Origin: Dehalococcoidia bacterium
GTDB taxonomy: Bacteria; Chloroflexota; Dehalococcoidia; SAR202; UBA11138
Length of the DNA stretch: 7,338 nt
Assembly (NCBI GenBank): GCA_012270665.1
Contig: JAAXHY010000461.1
Span: 1-7,338 of the forward strand
Direction of reading: 5' to 3'
In this document: positions 5,915 through 7,338 of the stretch, one piece after another
How positions within the stretch are numbered: the stretch's first letter is position 1
Layout: each line of letters starts with the position of its first letter
Notes under the pieces: generated by a model
The model's input: only the letters and a program-made list of their open reading frames with translations
Database searches by the model: none
What the model was told of the DNA's origin: nothing
Program-made: the position numbers and the translations under genes

Positions 5915-6610
5915 ATGAGCCCCGACCAAATGACAGACACCGAATTCGCAAGACGCAGCCTCTTCAAGAAACTAGCCTCCGAAATATCGGACGACCGCGT
6001 TCTCGACGCCATGCGCCGCGTTCCCAGGGAAAGATTCGTCACCGCCGCAACCGCCGACCTCGCATATCAGGACATCGCGCTTCCCATCGCCGCCGGTCAG
6101 ACCATCTCGCAGCCAACGATAGTCGCAATCATGGTTAGCGAACTCGAACTTCGAAGATCGGACAAAGTCTTGGAAGTCGGCACAGGCAGCGGCTACCAGG
6201 CCGCGATTCTGGCCGAACTGGCCGGAGAGGTGATTACCTTGGAACGCATCCCTGATCTCGCGGAAACGGCCATAGAGACATTGGCTGCGCTCGAATATCA
6301 GAATGTACAGGTGGAGATGGCAGGTCCACGGCTCGGGCGCCAAGAGGACGCGCCATACAACGCCATAATCGTAGCCGCCGCCTCTCCTCGCATCCCTCGG
6401 GCGCTGTTGAACCAACTGGAAGTTGGAGGAAGGATGATCGTACCGGTTGGCGACCGCCACGAGCAGACACTCATCAAAGTCGTCAACGGCGCGGACGGTT
6501 TCGCTACACGGACGCTGACCGCCTGCAGGTTCGTGCCGCTCATAGCGGAAGACGCATGGCCTGACGAGGGCGCCTCCTCAAAGGGTGTTGTAAACGACTT
6601 TAGCCGTTAA
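5915..6610 (+). CDS. pcm: protein-L-isoaspartate O-methyltransferase
   Basis: Repairs aged proteins by SAM-dependent methylation of isoaspartyl residues. The 231 residues show the family order: an N-terminal helical part with MRRVPRERFV (33-42), LPIAAGQTISQP (56-67, substrate site), the SAM motif VLEVGTGSGYQAAIL (85-99), the acidic ribose-binding Glu110, DAPYNAIIVAAA (145-156), and GGRMIVPVG (171-179). One part is odd. Where relatives have GDG after the next strand, this protein has AGP (136-138), and the usual Trp a few residues on is Arg142. Length and spacing are otherwise kept, so the gene is not obviously broken. A tail of about 20 residues follows the core. No Shine-Dalgarno is found at the right distance from ATG 5915; AGGA (5895-5898) is 16 bases away. 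A leaderless or structured leader start is possible. It is likely co-transcribed with gatB. Confidence 0.93.
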   Translation: MSPDQMTDTEFARRSLFKKLASEISDDRVLDAMRRVPRERFVTAATADLAYQDIALPIAAGQTISQPTIVAIMVSELELRRSDKVLEVGTGSGYQAAILAELAGEVITLERIPDLAETAIETLAALEYQNVQVEMAGPRLGRQEDAPYNAIIVAAASPRIPRALLNQLEVGGRMIVPVGDRHEQTLIKVVNGADGFATRTLTACRFVPLIAEDAWPDEGASSKGVVNDFSR

Positions 6611-6664
6611 ATATACTGATTGCGAAATAGAATTCGCATACAGGTAGGCAAGGCTCCGCCAATA

Positions 6665-7338
6665 ATGAAATACGAAGTTGTGATCGGGCTCGAAGTGCAT
6701 GCCCAACTGTTGACTCAAAGTAAGATGTTCTGCTCATGCAGCGCCGCTTACCAAGACGCCGCTCCCAATACGGTCGTATGTCCCGTGTGTATGGGAATGC
6801 CAGGCGTACTCCCCGTCATAAACCGGAAAGCCGTCGAACACGTAATAAGGACGGGCTTGGCGCTCAATTGCGAAATCTCCGATTACACAAAGTTCGACAG
6901 GAAGAACTACCCCTACCCCGACCTGATGAAGGGTTATCAGATCTCGCAATACGATCTGCCTATCGCATCTAATGGAAGTATGCCCATCGAAGTGGGCGGC
7001 TCCGAACGTATCGCGGGCGTTACGCGCGTGCATCTCGAGGAAGACGTCGCCCGTCTCCTTCACCGCACAGAAGACTACGGCGAGGGATACTCGCTGCTGG
7101 ATGTAAACCGCGCGGGAGCGCCACTGATGGAAATAGTCGGGGAGCCAGATCTAAGAAGTCCGGAAGAGGCTCGAGCATACCTGATGCGGCTGCATTCGAC
7201 CCTCCAGTACATAGGGGTCAGCGCCGCCAACATGGAGGAGGGGAACTTTCGCTGCGATGCCAACGTCAGCGTCCGACCGGAGGGCGAGACGCGATTGGGG
7301 ACAAAGGTGGAAATCAAGAACATGAACAGCTTCCGGTC
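6665..7338 (+). CDS. gatB: Asp-tRNA(Asn)/Glu-tRNA(Gln) amidotransferase subunit B (3' end cut by window edge)
   Basis: Subunit of the GatCAB complex, which converts Glu-tRNA(Gln) and Asp-tRNA(Asn) to the amide-bearing forms. GatB phosphorylates the tRNA-bound side chain and receives ammonia from GatA. The 224 visible residues are the N-terminal catalytic domain: [13 protein letters not shown] (3-15), a zinc site FCSC plus CPVC (Cys23, 25, 39, 42), [19 protein letters not shown] (77-95), [15 protein letters not shown] (119-133), [17 protein letters not shown] (146-162), [11 protein letters not shown] (194-204) and EIKNMNSF (216-223). The helical tRNA-binding C-terminus lies outside. It starts 54 bases after pcm. 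The ribosome-binding site is weak, AAGG about 11 bases upstream. gatA and gatC are not in the window. Confidence 0.97.
   Translation, partial: MKYEVVIGLEVHAQLLTQSKMFCSCSAAYQDAAPNTVVCPVCMGMPGVLPVINRKAVEHVIRTGLALNCEISDYTKFDRKNYPYPDLMKGYQISQYDLPIASNGSMPIEVGGSERIAGVTRVHLEEDVARLLHRTEDYGEGYSLLDVNRAGAPLMEIVGEPDLRSPEEARAYLMRLHSTLQYIGVSAANMEEGNFRCDANVSVRPEGETRLGTKVEIKNMNSFR

Noticed and set aside
6309..6336. A GDG motif in another frame of pcm, suggesting paired frameshifts
   Set aside because: GGA GAT GGC does occur at about 6312-6320, but seven bases too early relative to family spacing. The annotated frame keeps exact family length, so coincidence is more likely than two compensating indels.
6621..6638. 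Small hairpin TGCGAA/TTCGCA between pcm and gatB
   Set aside because: Only six pairs and no T run, so it is not a terminator; likely chance or a minor feature.

Overview
The window is a piece of bacterial chromosome filled almost entirely with housekeeping genes. I see no mobile element, CRISPR array, tRNA or rRNA. The genes are GC-rich, the one long spacer is AT-rich, and TTG is used as a start codon several times. The fused CobA-HemD, a zinc-type HemB, a GYD-domain protein and a GatB typical of bacteria without glutaminyl-tRNA synthetase would fit a Chloroflexota (Dehalococcoidia/SAR202-like) or related genome. That assignment is a low-confidence inference from gene content, not from a phylogeny.

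Left region (1-1116): an alpha/beta hydrolase, cut by the left edge, is read on the minus strand. It stands head to head with a short type I signal peptidase read on the plus strand. The two chosen start codons are one base apart.

Centre (1118-5580, all minus strand): one compact tetrapyrrole operon, read from right to left. The order is precorrin-2 dehydrogenase/ferrochelatase (Met8/CysG-N type), hemC, a cobA-hemD fusion, hemB, and a small GYD-domain protein. Genes overlap by a few bases or are separated by about 20. Together HemB, HemC and the HemD half turn 5-aminolevulinate into uroporphyrinogen III. The CobA half and the Met8-type enzyme then carry it to precorrin-2, sirohydrochlorin and siroheme. 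This is a complete ALA-to-siroheme module. The genes that make ALA (hemA, hemL) and the later heme genes are not here. A good candidate promoter (TATAAT) and a strong ribosome-binding site precede the first gene.

Spacer (5581-5914): 334 bases of AT-rich divergent control region. It carries the operon promoter and, nearer to pcm, two inverted repeats. The more striking one has a 16-bp stem built from CAGGTG/CTGGTG motifs just upstream of the pcm start.

Right region (5915-7338, plus strand): pcm (protein-L-isoaspartate methyltransferase, with an altered SAM-binding motif) followed after 54 bases by gatB, which runs off the right edge.

Nothing here is clearly a new system. The points most worth a second look are the structured spacer, the GYD gene at the end of a siroheme operon, repeated TTGA stop/start overlaps, and unusual details in the signal peptidase and Pcm.
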